DNA of 64,000 nucleotides, from assembly GCA_963691705.1 (NCBI GenBank), contig OY829546.1, positions 5,404,001-5,468,000 of the forward strand. Direction: 5' to 3'. This stretch comes from Viola odorata. Its lineage: Eukaryota; Streptophyta; Magnoliopsida; Malpighiales; Violaceae. Positions 34,788 through 48,473 of the stretch are shown one piece after another (positions within the stretch are counted from its first letter, which is position 1; each line of letters opens with the position of its first letter). The position numbers and the translations under genes were made by a program. The notes below the pieces were generated by a model. The model was not told the origin of the DNA and made no database searches. It was given only the letters and a program-made list of their open reading frames with translations.

Positions 34788-37700
34788 ATCTTTCCTTTTC
34801 AAAATGGCCCAAATTGATTCGCTACCTTTCTGTATTGATAGTAATTTGCTCCACCAGCCCCTGCTTATCGGTTGCTAATGGTGGAAACGACGACGATTTC
34901 TCAATCATCGCCTACGATGCTTTTTCCTTCCACGGCGACTACACTCCTCCGTCGCCTCCGCCTCCGGCACCGCCTCCTCACCCCCCGTCCTTATCGTGTG
35001 AAGATGATCTTCAAGGCGTGGGGTCTTTAAACACCATTTGCCAGCTCAACAACTCATTGAATTTCGACAAGGATGTGTACATAGCAGGAAATGGCACCTT
35101 TGATGTGCTTCCCGGCGTCGTTTTGGCCTGTCCGGTGAGAGGTTGCTCTATTTCGATCAACATGAGCAGAAACTTCAATTTAGCTCAAAACGCTGTCGTT
35201 TCATCTGGGAGCGTGACTATTTCAGCTTATAATGTTACTTTAACTCCACACTCGTTGGTGAATGTGACTGGTTTGGCTGGTGAGCCTCCTGAGGAGACGA
35301 GCGGGAGTCCTTCGGGGTTGCAAGGGGCAGGCGGGGGTCATGGGGGGCGAGGGGCTAGTTGTGTGAGTGACAGTACCAAGTTGCCAGATGATGTATGGGG
35401 AGGGGATGCGTATTCATGGGCAGAATTGAATAGGCCGGCGAGTTATGGGAGTAAAGGAGGAACGACAAGTAAGGAGGAGGATTATGGAGGTGAGGGGGGC
35501 GGGAAGATTTGGTTTGTAGTGGTTAGTTCAATTGAACTTGGTGGGAATTTGTTGGCTGATGGTGGCGATGGTGGCGTAAAAGGCGGTGGGGGTTCTGGCG
35601 GAAGTATCTACATCAAGGCTAATAGAATGTAATTCATTCTTTCATTTAACTGCTTTTCTTGGTTTATTGATTTTCAATTGGTCTATGATTTTTTTAGAAG
35701 TATTTTGTTTGTTATCATATTGTTGTGTTTAATGAGCTTGATTCAGGATATTGTGTGTTACTGTTTGGTGAAATGCCTTGCCAGTGAATACACAATTGCA
35801 AATGGGTTGCCTTGCATGTGGTGTGTGGTTGGTTCATGTTTTTAAGAGAAGTTGAGAATCTAGCTGGTTCACATAGCATCTCTTTGTAGAATTCTAGGGA
35901 TTTGTGCATCTCACATGTTCTAAACAGCCTACTGCTTATAATTTTAAGGAAGTATGAAGTTTAGGCTAAGGGATTTGTCCAACCTCAACCTAGGTGTTAC
36001 GTTTGAGTATGGGGAATAGAGAAAACCATGCTAGGAGAGTCACCCCCTTTTGAGGCTCCACGTTGCTTGAATCATCTCTTGATCGGCAGGGACAAAGATG
36101 ACACCTGAGAAAACTGAAAAAAACATGGGACTTCGGGTGAGAGTATGAGTAAAACTAAATGGAAAAGAAAAATATTAACTCCAAATTTAGGTACACTAGA
36201 GAGACTGTTCCATTCAGAATGTTGATTTCTTTGAAGCTGACAATAATGAGGATGCAAACACTGGTATGAAAGTTCTATATATTGGTTTGCCTTTGATATA
36301 GATTGAGGATTCAAAGAAGACAGCTTTACTCTGTCTCAAATCATGATAACTGTTCATATTTCTTTTAGGGACTTTATTCTCTCTTATTTTGCTTATCACC
36401 TTAAGAAGCAAACTTTTTTAAGTGCTTTGTTGTAAATTTCATTCTACAATTCATGTAGACTAACTGATAATAATCTTCTGTGAAGAGCAGGACTGGTGGG
36501 GCTAACGTAAGTGCTTCTGGGGGTAATGGATTTGCTGGGGGTGGTGGTGGAAGAGTTTCTATAGAAGTTTTCAGCAGGCATGATGATGCAAGGTTCTTTG
36601 TTCATGGTATGAGTCTGACTAGATCTTCACTCTTTTCTTCTTCCTTGCTATTATAACTCATAACAACGAACAGCTTTAGAGTTTTTTTTTACTCTTCCTA
36701 TTTTCAAACCACTACTTGTATTGGTTTAGTGAGGACCAATTAAACCTGTCAGGGGTTTCTATAGCAGTCACCAAGAGAAGGTTAATTTAGGCCTTGGTCT
36801 TCTCCTTCTCTATTCTTGCTACGGTGCTAAATAGGAATATGCCTGTCTTATAATGAGCTTACTGTCTTGTTTACAGGGGGAAAGAGTTTCAGCTGCCCTG
36901 AGAACTCAGGTGCTGCGGGCACATATTATGATGCTGTTCCTCGGAGTCTTACTATTAACAATGACAACATGCTGACCAGTACTGACACGCTTCTGTTAGA
37001 GTTTCCTAAACAGCCACTTTGGACAAACATTTATATTAGGAATCACGCTAAGGCTTCTGTTCCGTTGTTTTGGAGTCGGGTTCAGGTCATTTCCGTCTGA
37101 CATCTTGTGTCCTTACCCGAATACATTTCATAATTTTGTTGCCTTTCTGGTGATGATTGATTTCTGTTCTGAACTGTTGCTATTATAAACCTTTGTAGGT
37201 GGTGATTGTTTTTATTGACTTAAAGGCATTTGTACTCCTGTCATTCCTGTGTCATTCACTTGTTGGGTGATCATGATAAATAGCAGGGTTTTCCTTATAT
37301 ATTTTTTATTGCTTTCACATCTCATATAAGATTCCCATGCATTGTAGGTTCGAGGACAAATAAAGTTATCAAATTGTGCAACTTTGAGCTTTGGGCTTGC
37401 ACATTATGCGTCATCTGAGTTTGAGTTAATGGCAGAAGAACTTCTACTGAGCGATTCAACAGTTAAGGCAAGTCACAGGCTTTTCCCTCCTTTCCCCTGT
37501 CTCCTCTCTTTTTGTGGGCGTGTTGTTATGACCCAATTATTTCTTCTCCTGTATCTTCTGAGTAGTGCCTTGGTTCTAGAATTCTAGTATTTTACTGCAC
37601 AATATAATTACAATGGTGTTGATGGTTTTGGATTTGATTAATATTTGTCTGTTTTCTTTCGTCACTCACTTTACTTCTTTCTCTCTCTTTTATTTTTTTG

Positions 37701-40700
37701 TTACGAAAGTTCAGTTTGCTGTATTCATTAGTAGATCTTCTGTGTCTTTACTTAACTGGTCTCTTTTGAAGTTCTCCAGTGCGTGTACTGATATAACTTC
37801 TGTAGTTTGAAATCCTTGCTGGTGGCACTCTTTAATCTGCTCTGGCAGTGCAATTTCCTTCCTTCCTGACATTTGTTTTTTTGTACCTATTTTTTTGTTT
37901 TGTTTTTGTTTTGTTTTTTTTTGCTCTCCATTGTCTATGACAGTTGGTTTATCAATTTGAATGCTCTTTCATGCTAATAAGGTCTTCACTGTTGTTGCTT
38001 TCAATTAAATTAGATATACGGGGGTCTCCGAATGGCTACCAAAATACTCTTGATGTGGAATTCCAAAATGCTTATAGATAAAGGTGGTGATGCAACTGTG
38101 ACAACATCGTTGCTTGAGGCCAGCAATTTAGTTGTTCTCAAGGTATCTTTACTTTCCTGGATTTTCTTATGAATCACCAAGGCTTAAGCTATATTGTCCC
38201 CCCTCTGCAATAATGTTTCCTTATTTTGTCACCAGCAATCCTCCGTGATACACTCTAATGCAAATTTGGGAGTTCAAGGGCAAGGTTTTATGAACTTATC
38301 TGGACCAGGCGATATGATTGAAGCACCACGCCTGATACTATCATTGTTTTTCAGTATTAATGTAAGTGGAAGTATCCTCCTGTACGTTTGCACATGCATG
38401 CTTTCTTTATAAAGCAATCAACTAGTTCAATAATGGAAATCTTTGATTTCTCTCTGTAAAAGGCTTCTTTATTGTGTAGTTAAATAATGTTTGCAAACTT
38501 GTGAATTTGGTTTAAGTTTAACTTGTCTCTTATCTTGTTTCCTTCTACAATTTGTGCCAAAAAATCTTGACTTGTGCTTTTCCGAGTAAACACTTTTTAG
38601 AGAGTTGACCGACATTATGGATTGGGATGAAGTGTTACACACCTGTTGTTTACAGTCTTCATCTCCACTCATAGATAGCCCTTTTCTTCATACAAGTTTG
38701 TGAAGAAGCATGAGATTAGGTATGCTACTGGGAGACATGTATCCCTTGCATTAAATATCATGCATTTTAGAATACCTATACATATATGACATGACTAGTC
38801 TTCTGGCAATGCATGTTTTAAGTGTTATTCTTCCGTCCTATCTTGCTCTTGTTTTTGGGTTTTCGCAAAGTTTCACTGCAATTAACATCATTGCCTAGCA
38901 CTTTCACCCATGAAAACAATTTATTTGACACAACTGGCACACTCTCCTTATGAATCTTTTTCATCTCATGAAGATTGGACCCGGATCTGTTCTGCGAGGT
39001 CCCCTGGAGAATGCTAGTGATAATGATGTGTAAGTTAATCAAAATACATATTGTGGATTGCTGGAATTGTTTATTGGTTTGGTTGCATATTTATTTTTGA
39101 AAATTGGCAGGATACCACGGCTTCATTGTGGTGAACTCCAAGATTGTCCTAGTGAACTGATTCATCCACCTGAAGATTGTAATGTCAACTCTTCGTTGGC
39201 CTTTACTCTTCAGGTACCAGACTGAACACTAGCATTTTTGGTCCAACTAATGCATGCTCAAACGTGTTGTGGATTGACACTTTTGCTTTTCTTACTATTG
39301 GTTTACTTGTCTTGCCACCACAGATCTGTCGAGTTGAAGACATTATTGTTGATGGCTTGATAACTGGATCTGTTGTCCATTTTCACTGGGTTAGAAATGT
39401 ATTTGTCAACTCTTCTGGAGCTATTAGTGCATCTGGGCTAGGTACTGCTTTTGCTTCATTACTGCTGAGAAGATTGATACCACTAGCAATTTGATTTTGA
39501 CATGGCATTGAAAATGAAAAGGGAAGTTCTCTTAAATTGTTTCCCCCCCTGTTGCAGTCTCATTTATTAAACTTCTTATGTTTGAGCCAGTTGACATGGG
39601 GTATTTATGATATGATTTGGTTTGGACCTTTATGTAGGCTGTACTGGTGGGGTCGGGAGGGGAAAAGTTTTCGGCAACGGTCTTGGTGGTGGGGGTGGGC
39701 ATGGTGGCAGAGGTGGTGATGGATATTATAATGGGAGTTTTATTGAAGGCGGTGAAGTATATGGAGATGCAGAACTTCCTTGTGAACTTGGTAGTGGTAG
39801 TGGAAATAGTACTCAAGCTAGGGCAACTGCAGGTGGTGGTATAATAGGTAAAGTTGATATAAATATTCAGTGTTTTTATTTTTTTAAGAAAAAAATTGTT
39901 CCAGCCATGGGGGATGAATTTTCTAATTCCTTAAAGTCGTTTTCTTTGTTTTCTGATGCTGCATAATGGTTAGTATTTTTTAGGTTGATCATGACATTGC
40001 TGTTAAGAAATAATGTTGATGGGTCTTATCACACTCTCCAATATGGTTTTTGGGCTTTATTATTTCTTTCTGGGTAGCAACCACATTTCTCCACCTTTTG
40101 AACAGTGATGGGTTCTATGGAGCATGCAACATCAAGTTTGACTGTTTATGGTGCACTTAGAGCTGACGGAGAAAGTGGGGAAGATATCACAAAAAAAAAG
40201 GGTGGAGTGGTTTCAAACATAAAGCCTGGAGGTGGTGCTGGTGGAACGATTCTTTTCTTTGTTCATGCAGTGGCACTGGGTAATTTATCTACCATCTCAG
40301 CCATTGGAGGGAACGGTAGTCCTGATGGTGGAGGTGGTGGAGGTGGTGGAAGGATTCACTTTCATTGGTCAGATGTCCCAGTGGAAGATGAGTATCAACC
40401 CATAGCAGCTGCTAACGGAAGCATTCAGTCTGGGTTTGTATTTTGCAATATATGTTACTATAAGTAGCTATAGTTTTCTTCTCATCTATGTATTTTAGTA
40501 AAGCATCGTGCTGCGAAGTCTGTCATCTAATTCGTAACGTAATCCCCCAAGCTAATGGTAATACCAGAGAGCAGCAGTGATGTCATAAACACCAAAACTG
40601 CTTTCCAATTAAAGTTGTTGACATGTGTCAATCTAGTTAGTGACAAACACACCATCCCGCACATTTCCTACCAAGAAAGACAGTTGGTATTTAGAAGGGG

Positions 40701-43700
40701 AAATTTGGAATGTATGGTCAGTCAAGCGTGCATAATTAGAAGTTAAGCACTTCGTAAATGTCTAAGAAATTTAGAAGTGGTAGTTATGGCTCTCTTGAGG
40801 CATTCATCATTAATCAAACGCTAAGGAAGGTGCTTTTGGCTGGTGATAGGTCATGGTTCAAATAGTCAGCAATATAGTAAACAGAAATACTGTGTAAGAT
40901 TGTCCTTGTATTTTGGTCCAGTTTGGTTGGATCATCAGGATCATGAAAAATGAGCACCAAGAAATGGTTCTGTATCCCTTTCTGTTGGACTGGAGGCCTA
41001 AGCCAGATGCACTTTAAGCATGTTAGCTATTGTTCATGCTGGATTGTAAGTTAGGACTGAACAGGAGAGCAAGTTCTCTGCCTGCTAGTATGCAGTCTTT
41101 TTTCTTTTTCTGGATGTTGAAGTAGCTGTTAGTTAATTAAAGCCGCTCGAATTTGTTGTTCGACAAAATGACTTGCTGTAAAAGGCTCTGCTGATTAGAT
41201 CGGACGAAAGGTCTTAACTTGTTTTCAATGACTGAACATTGTTTCTGCATCATACAGATTTGTGTTGCTCTCCTTTTCACTTTTTCTTTAATCTTCCTTC
41301 TAAGAAATGGTCAAATCTGAATTGCATGGATTTAGTTGGATTTATTTGTTTCCCTGTTGGCAGGGGAGGATTAAGTAAAGGTCAGGGTCGTGCTGGGGGA
41401 AATGGAACTATTACTGGAAAGGCCTGTCCAAAAGGTCTTTTTGGTATCTTTTGTGAGGTAATGTTGCACATTTTGCATTCACATCTTTCTATGAATTCTT
41501 AAGTCTCAGTGGCTTTTCACAGTTACTTTCCAAAGCAGAAAAATAAGCATGATTTAATATGAGAATTCCAATACAGTTGGCGTACATTGAAGACACTTTA
41601 TTGTTCTTTCATTTTCATTTGTTGAAAAAAATTCACACTGAGGAGAATATATACGTCATTTCTATGACTTAGTCAGTGAATTGTTGAATTTACAGATTCA
41701 TTTCCATGTGCAAAGTTTTCCTGCGTACTGAATTAGTTGAGGATGCTTGTTGATTGATTGCTTGACCTATGCAAGCTGCTTCTTGTTCGTTAACTTTGAG
41801 AGCAAACTACTCTGCAGGAATGCCCAGTAGGGACTTTCAAGAATGTCAGTGGATCCAATAGAGCCCTTTGTTACAGTTGCCCAAGACATGAGCTTCCTGG
41901 TCGTGCTGTTTATGTCAGTGTTAGAGGTGAGTTGAAATTTTCCTCGGATTACAATCGAAAAAGCTGCTTTCTCACAATTTGGAATGTGCCATTGGCTGAT
42001 TATAATGGTTTTCCCCGTCAAGTCAATAGTTTATCCTAAGTTGAGGTTTGCAAGTTTCACATTTCATATTTTGCTACTAATTTTGTCTCAAACTCGTTCC
42101 AATATCTCCAACAGGTGGTGTCACTGAAAGACCGTGTCCGTACAAGTGTGTGTCTGACAGATTTCATATGCCCAATTGTTATACAGCTCTTGAAGAGTTA
42201 GTTTACACTTTCGGCGGTCCATGGTTATTTGGATTGATTCTCTTGGGTCTTCTTATCTTGTTATCTTTAGTCCTTAGTGTCGCACGGATGAAATATGCTG
42301 CTGGGGATGAATTGCCAGCTCTTGTACCTGCCCGACGTGGCTCTCGAATAGATCACTCCTTCCCTTTCTTGGAGTCACTAAACGAGGTCAATCTCCACAC
42401 TGTTGCTTTCAGTTTTCATGCATTTTTTGAGCCCTACAGATTAAAAAAACAACACATTTTGAAATCCACCGCTGCTGATGATGTGGTTCTGAGGTGGTGA
42501 TCTTGCTATATCTCAGGTATTAGAAACAAATAGGACTGAGGAGTCCCAGCTTCATGTGCATAGGATGTATTTTATGGGACCTAATACTTTTAGTGAACCT
42601 TGGCATCTATCACACTCTCCACCTGAGCAAGTGATGGAAATTGTGTAAGCTCTTTATCCCCCCGCTATACTATATTTGGTTATTATTCCATAGTTTGCTA
42701 TAAAATGGTTTTAATTCATCATCTACATGGCAGATATGAGGATGCATTCAACATTTTTGTGGATGAGATAAATTCTTTAGCAGCTTATCAGTGGTGGGAA
42801 GGATCTGTCTACAACATGCTCTCTTTTCTTGCATATCCGCTTGCATGGTCCTGGCTGCAAAGGCGTCGGAGAAAGAAACTGCAGCACCTTCGAGATTTTG
42901 TTAGATCAGAGTATGATCATGCTTGCTTACGCTCTTGTCGTTCACGTGCCCTTTATGAAGGACTGAAGGTACATTTTCATCATAAATGCATTCCTATGTG
43001 TTCCTAATCCTAACATCAGATTGTTAGGGTCTGTCATTCTAGGTTTTGCCTTTACCCTTTTGCTGTGTGCAAAGTAATAGTTAATGCAAGTCTGAGGTGT
43101 TGCTCATGTGTTCAGCTACAGTTTCACACCAATGTCTGGTTTTTATATTTGTATAGGTGGCTGCAACTTCTGATCTGATGCTTGCATATGTGGACTTTTT
43201 CCTTGGTGGAGATGAAAAAAGAGTTGATCTCCCTCCTCGGCTCCACCAAAGATTTCCCATGTCTTTAGTTTTTGGAGGAGATGGAAGTTACTTGGCTCCT
43301 TTCTGCCTCCACAGTGATAATATTCTAACTAGCCTCATGAGCCAGGTTTGTGATTTTCTCCTTTTTTTGGTGGCATAGTTCCCTCTTCCATAAATTCTCA
43401 TTCTTGTGGTTGTATTGTTTTTGCTGCGTGACTATTGTTGCACTAAAGTGCTTTTGATTGTTGCCGTTAACTACTTTTCAGTCTGTTCCACCAACCATTT
43501 GGTATCGACTAGTGGCTGGTCTAAACGCTCGACTACGCTTGGTTCGACGTGGTCACCTAAAGATTACTTTTGGTTATATTATTGGCTGGATTGAAACGCA
43601 TGGCAACCCTACTTTAAGTTCATATGGTATCCATGTTGATCTTGCTTGGTTTCAACATACGTCTTCCGGATATTGCCAGTTTGGGCTTGTGGTTTGTGCC

Positions 43701-45006
43701 ATTGAAAAAGAAACTGTGGTACAGCCGATTGAAGGTGAAGAAGGACCTTTGCAACCTGTTCGGCAGCCACTGTAAGAATTTCTTTTGCACTCTTTTTGTG
43801 CCAGTTACATGAAATCTGGTTTTTCTCCTAGAGTATTTAGGACTGAATGACATTCATTGCCAAGTATTTATTTTCTTTCTTTTGGTGTTACTTATGTACC
43901 ATTCGGTAATTTCTGTTTCAATTTGCAGTTTGCCTAGGGCACAAAGGGGGGATCAAATAGGGCATGTGAAAGTCAGTGGACATAAACTCTTGCGCAGACA
44001 GATGTTTGGGGTTGGAGGGATTTTGCATTCAAAGAGTCTACAAACACTTAAATTTAGGAGGACAATATGCTTTCCTTTCTCTTTCATACTTTATAATACT
44101 AAACCTGTTGGCCATCAGGTAGTTGAAATCCTCGTGCTGTGTTCATTGCATCTATTGTCGATTTCTTTCCCTCAATTCTTTGGGTGACCGACGTTTAGGA
44201 TTTTATTCTAAAACTCTCTATGTTTGCTGTTGATGCAGGATCTTGTAGGGTTGCTCATCTCTATACTACTGTTAGGAGATATTAGCATAGTCCTGCTTAC
44301 TTTGCTGCAGATGTATTCAATTTCACTTCTCGACTTTCTACTCGTCCTATTTATCCTTCCTCTTGCTATACTGTTTCCGTTCCCCTCTGGGATCAGTGCT
44401 CTGTTTAGTCATGGACCTAGGCGATCAGCAGGTCTGGCACGTGTATATGCGCTGTGGAACGTGTTGTCATTGATCAACGTTGTAAGTTGTTCTCAAGCCA
44501 TGTCCTCAATAATTTCATCATGTCAGTCATGTTCTGGTTAAGTGCACTACTCTTGTATCCAAAAATTGTTCATAGGAACCCCTCGAAGTTTTTACTTCTC
44601 TTTTTCTGACGAGATTGGTAGTGGGACAAGTTGTTTTCATACCTTCGGATTCTCATCATATTTCTCTATCGTGACAGGTAGTTGCCTTCATATGTGGATT
44701 TGTTCATTACAAGACCCACTCAAATAAGAAACATGCCAACTTTCAGTCCTGGAATTTTAGCATGTAAGCGGTCTTGTTGCCATTCAGTCCATCATATATT
44801 TACTGCTAGCGGTAATGGTCACCTGAATTTACTTGTGCTTGTGATGCGTGTGGTGCAGGGACGAAAGCGAATGGTGGATGCTTCCTTGTGGACTAGTGGT
44901 ATGTAAAGTTATTCAAGCACGGCTTATCGATTGCCACATTGCTAACCAAGAAATTCAAGATCTTTCTTTGTATAGTAACGACCCGGAAGTGTTTTGGCAA
45001 TCGTGA
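34784..45006 (+). CDS. Large glycine-rich multi-pass membrane protein (At5g11700/At5g47020-like), function unknown
   Basis: Twenty-two exons give 1447 aa: 34784-35628, 36491-36606, 36877-37085, 37348-37467, 38014-38142, 38236-38361, 38974-39029, 39111-39213, 39324-39441, 39638-39847, 40106-40433, 41364-41457, 41818-41926, 42115-42386, 42517-42644, 42734-42968, 43157-43345, 43482-43771, 43929-44118, 44239-44481, 44678-44763 and 44859-45006. A signal peptide (about 1-30) leads into a Pro-rich linker (PPSPPPPAPPPHPP) and a long extracellular part with Gly-rich clusters (GAGGGHGGRG, GGGGGHGGRGGDG). A Cys-rich segment follows (CPKGLFGIFCEECPVGTFKN). Hydrophobic segments lie at about 892-913, 1290-1337 and 1371-1382. 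The tail ends DPEVFWQS, as in the Arabidopsis relatives. The intron after 37467 has a GC donor. No enzymatic motif was recognised; it probably sits at the plasma membrane or in the endomembrane system. Confidence 0.93.
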
Positions 45007-45742
45007 AGATGGCCGTAGCCGAGGGTAGATGCAATCCTTACTTTGTTTTGAAAGAGTAGAGTCTGTGTAACATGGTCGATAAACTGACTAACAAAATCTT
45101 AGCAGCCCCATTGACCTCACAAATTTTCTTCAGAGCATGTAAATACGTGTTTATGAATTGTGATTTGAAACATGTATAACTTAATAGTTAGTTTAGTATT
45201 CGGTGCTTTAAATTCTGTGGTTAGTTTAGTCAATTAACAATTTACTATGGTGAATCCAATCTACCAATTGTAGCACATACATACCACTCCTAAATTCCTA
45301 TATCCATCCAGCTAATCAATTGTCCATTTTTTCTTGTTAAGAAGTCAAAGCCACAATGGCATAATAAATTCTTGATTTTAAAAAATTATCAACAGTTTCT
45401 TAGAAATATTAAAGAAAAAAATAGATTTCTAGTTTTTCACTAAAGCTAAGTAAACATTTAAAAATAGATTATATACTCTCAATTTTTTCTGTAAAAAGAG
45501 AGAAATCCCTCCTCCCGCCGCGCCAACTAAAATTTGAATTCAAAAATACCACCCAGCTCTGCCACCTGTCTGTCCCTGTCCTCCACTTTTTAAAACAAAA
45601 ACCAATACAAAAATACAAAAGTATTTGCAGCCAAGAAATTTCGATTCCTTTTCATCTTATTTTATTTATTTATCTCCTCCTCGAGCCAAAACCAGGAAGC
45701 AATTACTAGTCACTAGCACACTTCTTTCGCTCTTCAGCTTCC
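45007..45742. other. Spacer, 3' end of the glycine-rich gene and promoter of the coiled-coil gene
   Basis: Non-coding. Contains the 3' untranslated region on the left and a CT/CA-rich leader on the right. No bounded repeat was recognised. Confidence 0.4.
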
Positions 45743-47902
45743 ATGGCTTCTCGTTACAACTCCTTCCACTCGCGCTCGTCTACAACCTCATCCCATTTCT
45801 CCGACCCATCTTCTTCCGCAGAAGCACTCACCTTCAGTAGACCTTCTTCTACTCCTCCTCCTCGTTCATCGCGCGCCATTGTCAAATCCAAGCCGTTCAA
45901 ACCCAAGACCAACGACCACAATCTAACCGCAATAGTAAAGAAGTTCATGGAGAAGAAATCAACTTCCTCCTCCTCCTCGGCCCCACCTGGGTTTTCTTCA
46001 AAAGGCCCTTCTTCCAAAAAAGCTATGAGATTGGTAATTCCATCGGATCTGATAGCTGAGGATTTGAAGAAGACGGCGCGCAAAGGGACCACTCTAATGG
46101 GTTTGCAAAAGAAATTATTTGGGAAGGAGAACAAGAAAGAGGTGAAAGCGATGACGGAAGCCAAAGATAGTAATAATAACAGTAATACCAGAACGTTGGC
46201 TATGATTTTAAGGGGAGAGAGAGAGCTTTTGAATGCTAATAAGGAGCAGGAGTTGGAGATTGCCCAGCTCAAATTGACGCTTGAGGAAAAGAACAGAGAG
46301 GTTAGTACCCAGTTCAATTTCTGGGTTTTGCTTGCACATTTATTCAATCTGTATCCAATTGTTCCTTCTTCCATGGATTTGGTTGTGTGTAGGTTGAGAA
46401 GCTGAAAGATTTGTGTTTGAAGCAAAGAGAGGAGATTAAGTCATTAAAGGATGCAATTTTGTTTCCTGATGTAATGAATTCTCAGCTTCAAAACGTACTG
46501 GAGAAGCAGGGGTCGGAGTTGAAGCAAGCCAAACAGCTGATTCCAGGTCTCCAGAGACAGGTTGCTTCACTTACAGGACGACTTCAATGGCTTGCGGATG
46601 ATCTTGCTGAGGTATATAACAAATTTCTATGGACATCTTACTTTTCCCAGTTGTAGACCTGTGATTTGTGATTTTTTGGTGTCTATTCAATTCAATTTTG
46701 TAAGGGTTGACCTTGTAATTATTGATTTAGTAAATCAGTTTTATAGTACCTAGATTTGTTAATGTGCCTCAGTAGACCAAATATGGAATGGATTCTTGGT
46801 ATCTCTTTTTGAAATTTGTCAATGCAACAAATTTCCGGTAATTCAAGTCTTCAAGAACATCTTCAAAGATATTGCATAGTCTTTCCTTTTGTTAGTTTTG
46901 TAAATTTTTTCATCCTTGCAAATTTATCTGTCCCTATGTTAGAATTGATTGCACCCATAATTCTTCTCTTAATGTAATCCTTCTAGATGCAATTACATAG
47001 TTTCCTTTCAATTTTCTAGTAGCATTAGTAATGGTCTATGCATAACTGTTTTCTGTTGCTGTTTGTGAGCTGTGGCTTTTGCAGTATCTGTACGGTCTAT
47101 GCATACTGTTACTCTTGTTTTCTCCATGAGCAGGTCAAGGCAGACAAATATGGAAGGGCGCGTAATGGCAGCTCACAAAGGACACCTTCATATGAACATG
47201 AAGAAAGTGCTAATTCTTTGGTAAGTACATCTAATCTCTTTGTTCTTGGGAATTCTACTGGTTCTCGTGATTGGTAAATTGATTTTACGAGACAATCTTG
47301 CTGCATGGAATCATCTAAAGTTTCATTTTTGACAGTGCTATTGTTGATTAGAAGTGACATGACTTTCCATTCTGTTAATCCTTTCAAAATACTAGAAATC
47401 TAGATTGTATTAACAATCATCTCTTGTTTTCTTTTTCCTTAATAACACGTTTATCACTTTCTTCAGGAGTTCAGCTCATGCGATGAAGCAACCCCTGATA
47501 GCCCAGATGATCTGCTCCTCAAGGATTTAAACCCATGCCTAACTCCTTATTGCATCAAGACAAAATCCAAGGTTAGAACACCACCCTTTAAGCACAACAC
47601 TATTCAGCACTGAAAGTTCTGTATCGAATAATTCTATTAGGATGATGATAAGTGTTTCTTGAATGCAAATCTTGTAGGAATATGACTCAACTGGCTATGA
47701 TTCTTCATTTGATGAAAGCTTAGCTGAGGACAATTCGCAAATGAGCAACAGGCTTAGTTTCAACTCTCGGATAGCGGAACTGTCCAAAAGTTCTGATTGT
47801 CGCGGGAGCTCTAACTCAGGAAGACCAACAATGACTAGGGCAGCTCGAAGATCAGAAGAAAGTAAAGGGACTTATGGAAAGATGCAGCAAAAAAGATTCT
47901 GA
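45743..47902 (+). CDS. Plant coiled-coil protein of unknown function
   Basis: Five exons (45743-46300, 46393-46611, 47134-47220, 47467-47571, 47678-47902) give 397 aa, all GT-AG and phase 0. The N-terminal 150 residues are Ser/Pro/Lys-rich and low-complexity, with basic patches that could act as nuclear or microtubule-binding signals. Residues about 157-265 are a long predicted coiled coil (NANKEQELEIAQLKLTLEEK, LKDAILFPDVMNSQLQNVLE, ASLTGRLQWLADDLAEVKAD). The C-terminal third is acidic and Ser-rich (DEATPDSPDDLLLKDLNPCL) and ends in a basic tail. A conserved-looking core (ATARKGTTLMGLQKKLFGK-like block at about 110-130) precedes the coil. I know similar uncharacterised plant proteins but cannot name one with certainty. 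A second long ORF on the opposite strand of exon 1 is a shadow. Confidence 0.88.
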
Positions 47903-48473
47903 CACTAATTTTGGTTTGCAGGGAGACTTGAACTCTAAGTCATGGGAGATTGGAACGAGATAGCAGATACCAGTTGAACTGAAAATTCATGATCAACTTT
48001 TGTGATGATGTCTAGAAGCATTTCTCTGGTATTTCCTTGCTTGTTCCTTTCCATCTTTTTGCCTGTTTTTATATGCTATACAGTTGTAATAATAAACTAC
48101 TACTATGTATTGAAATGTGGAGCCAAAGTATATGGGTTCTTAGATGTACATGGTCCTATTTAAGGACCAAATAATGGAGGAATGAGAAGCCACATACGAT
48201 GGTACGCAAAATGTGTAATATTTTTGAGTGAAAAAGAAGAAAAGAAGGTAAACAAGGAGACTTGAATTTTTTTACCATTTTTAAAAAAAATTTAAATAAT
48301 AAAAAGGTTAAGATTGTAACTTTAAAAATCTATATTGTTAATATTGTAAATTATTAAATTATAAGGAATTAACGGTAAATTCACGTTTATTATATTAAGA
48401 ATTTGTGTTTTAAAACACTGTCTATTTTATATTCTTCAATTGTGGGGAATCTATTTGAGTGCGTAAAAGAAGG
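47903..48473. other. 3' region of the coiled-coil gene up to the hAT-like insertion
   Basis: Non-coding, AT-rich. It ends with the left target duplication AAAGAAGG (48466-48473) of the element that follows. Confidence 0.45.

Noticed and set aside
39532..39816. Minus-strand Thr-rich ORF
   Set aside because: Shadow of the glycine-rich exon (Gly codons read backwards give Thr/Pro/Ala).
45754..46425. 223-aa minus-strand ORF
   Set aside because: Antisense shadow of the first coiled-coil exon; no homologous motif.
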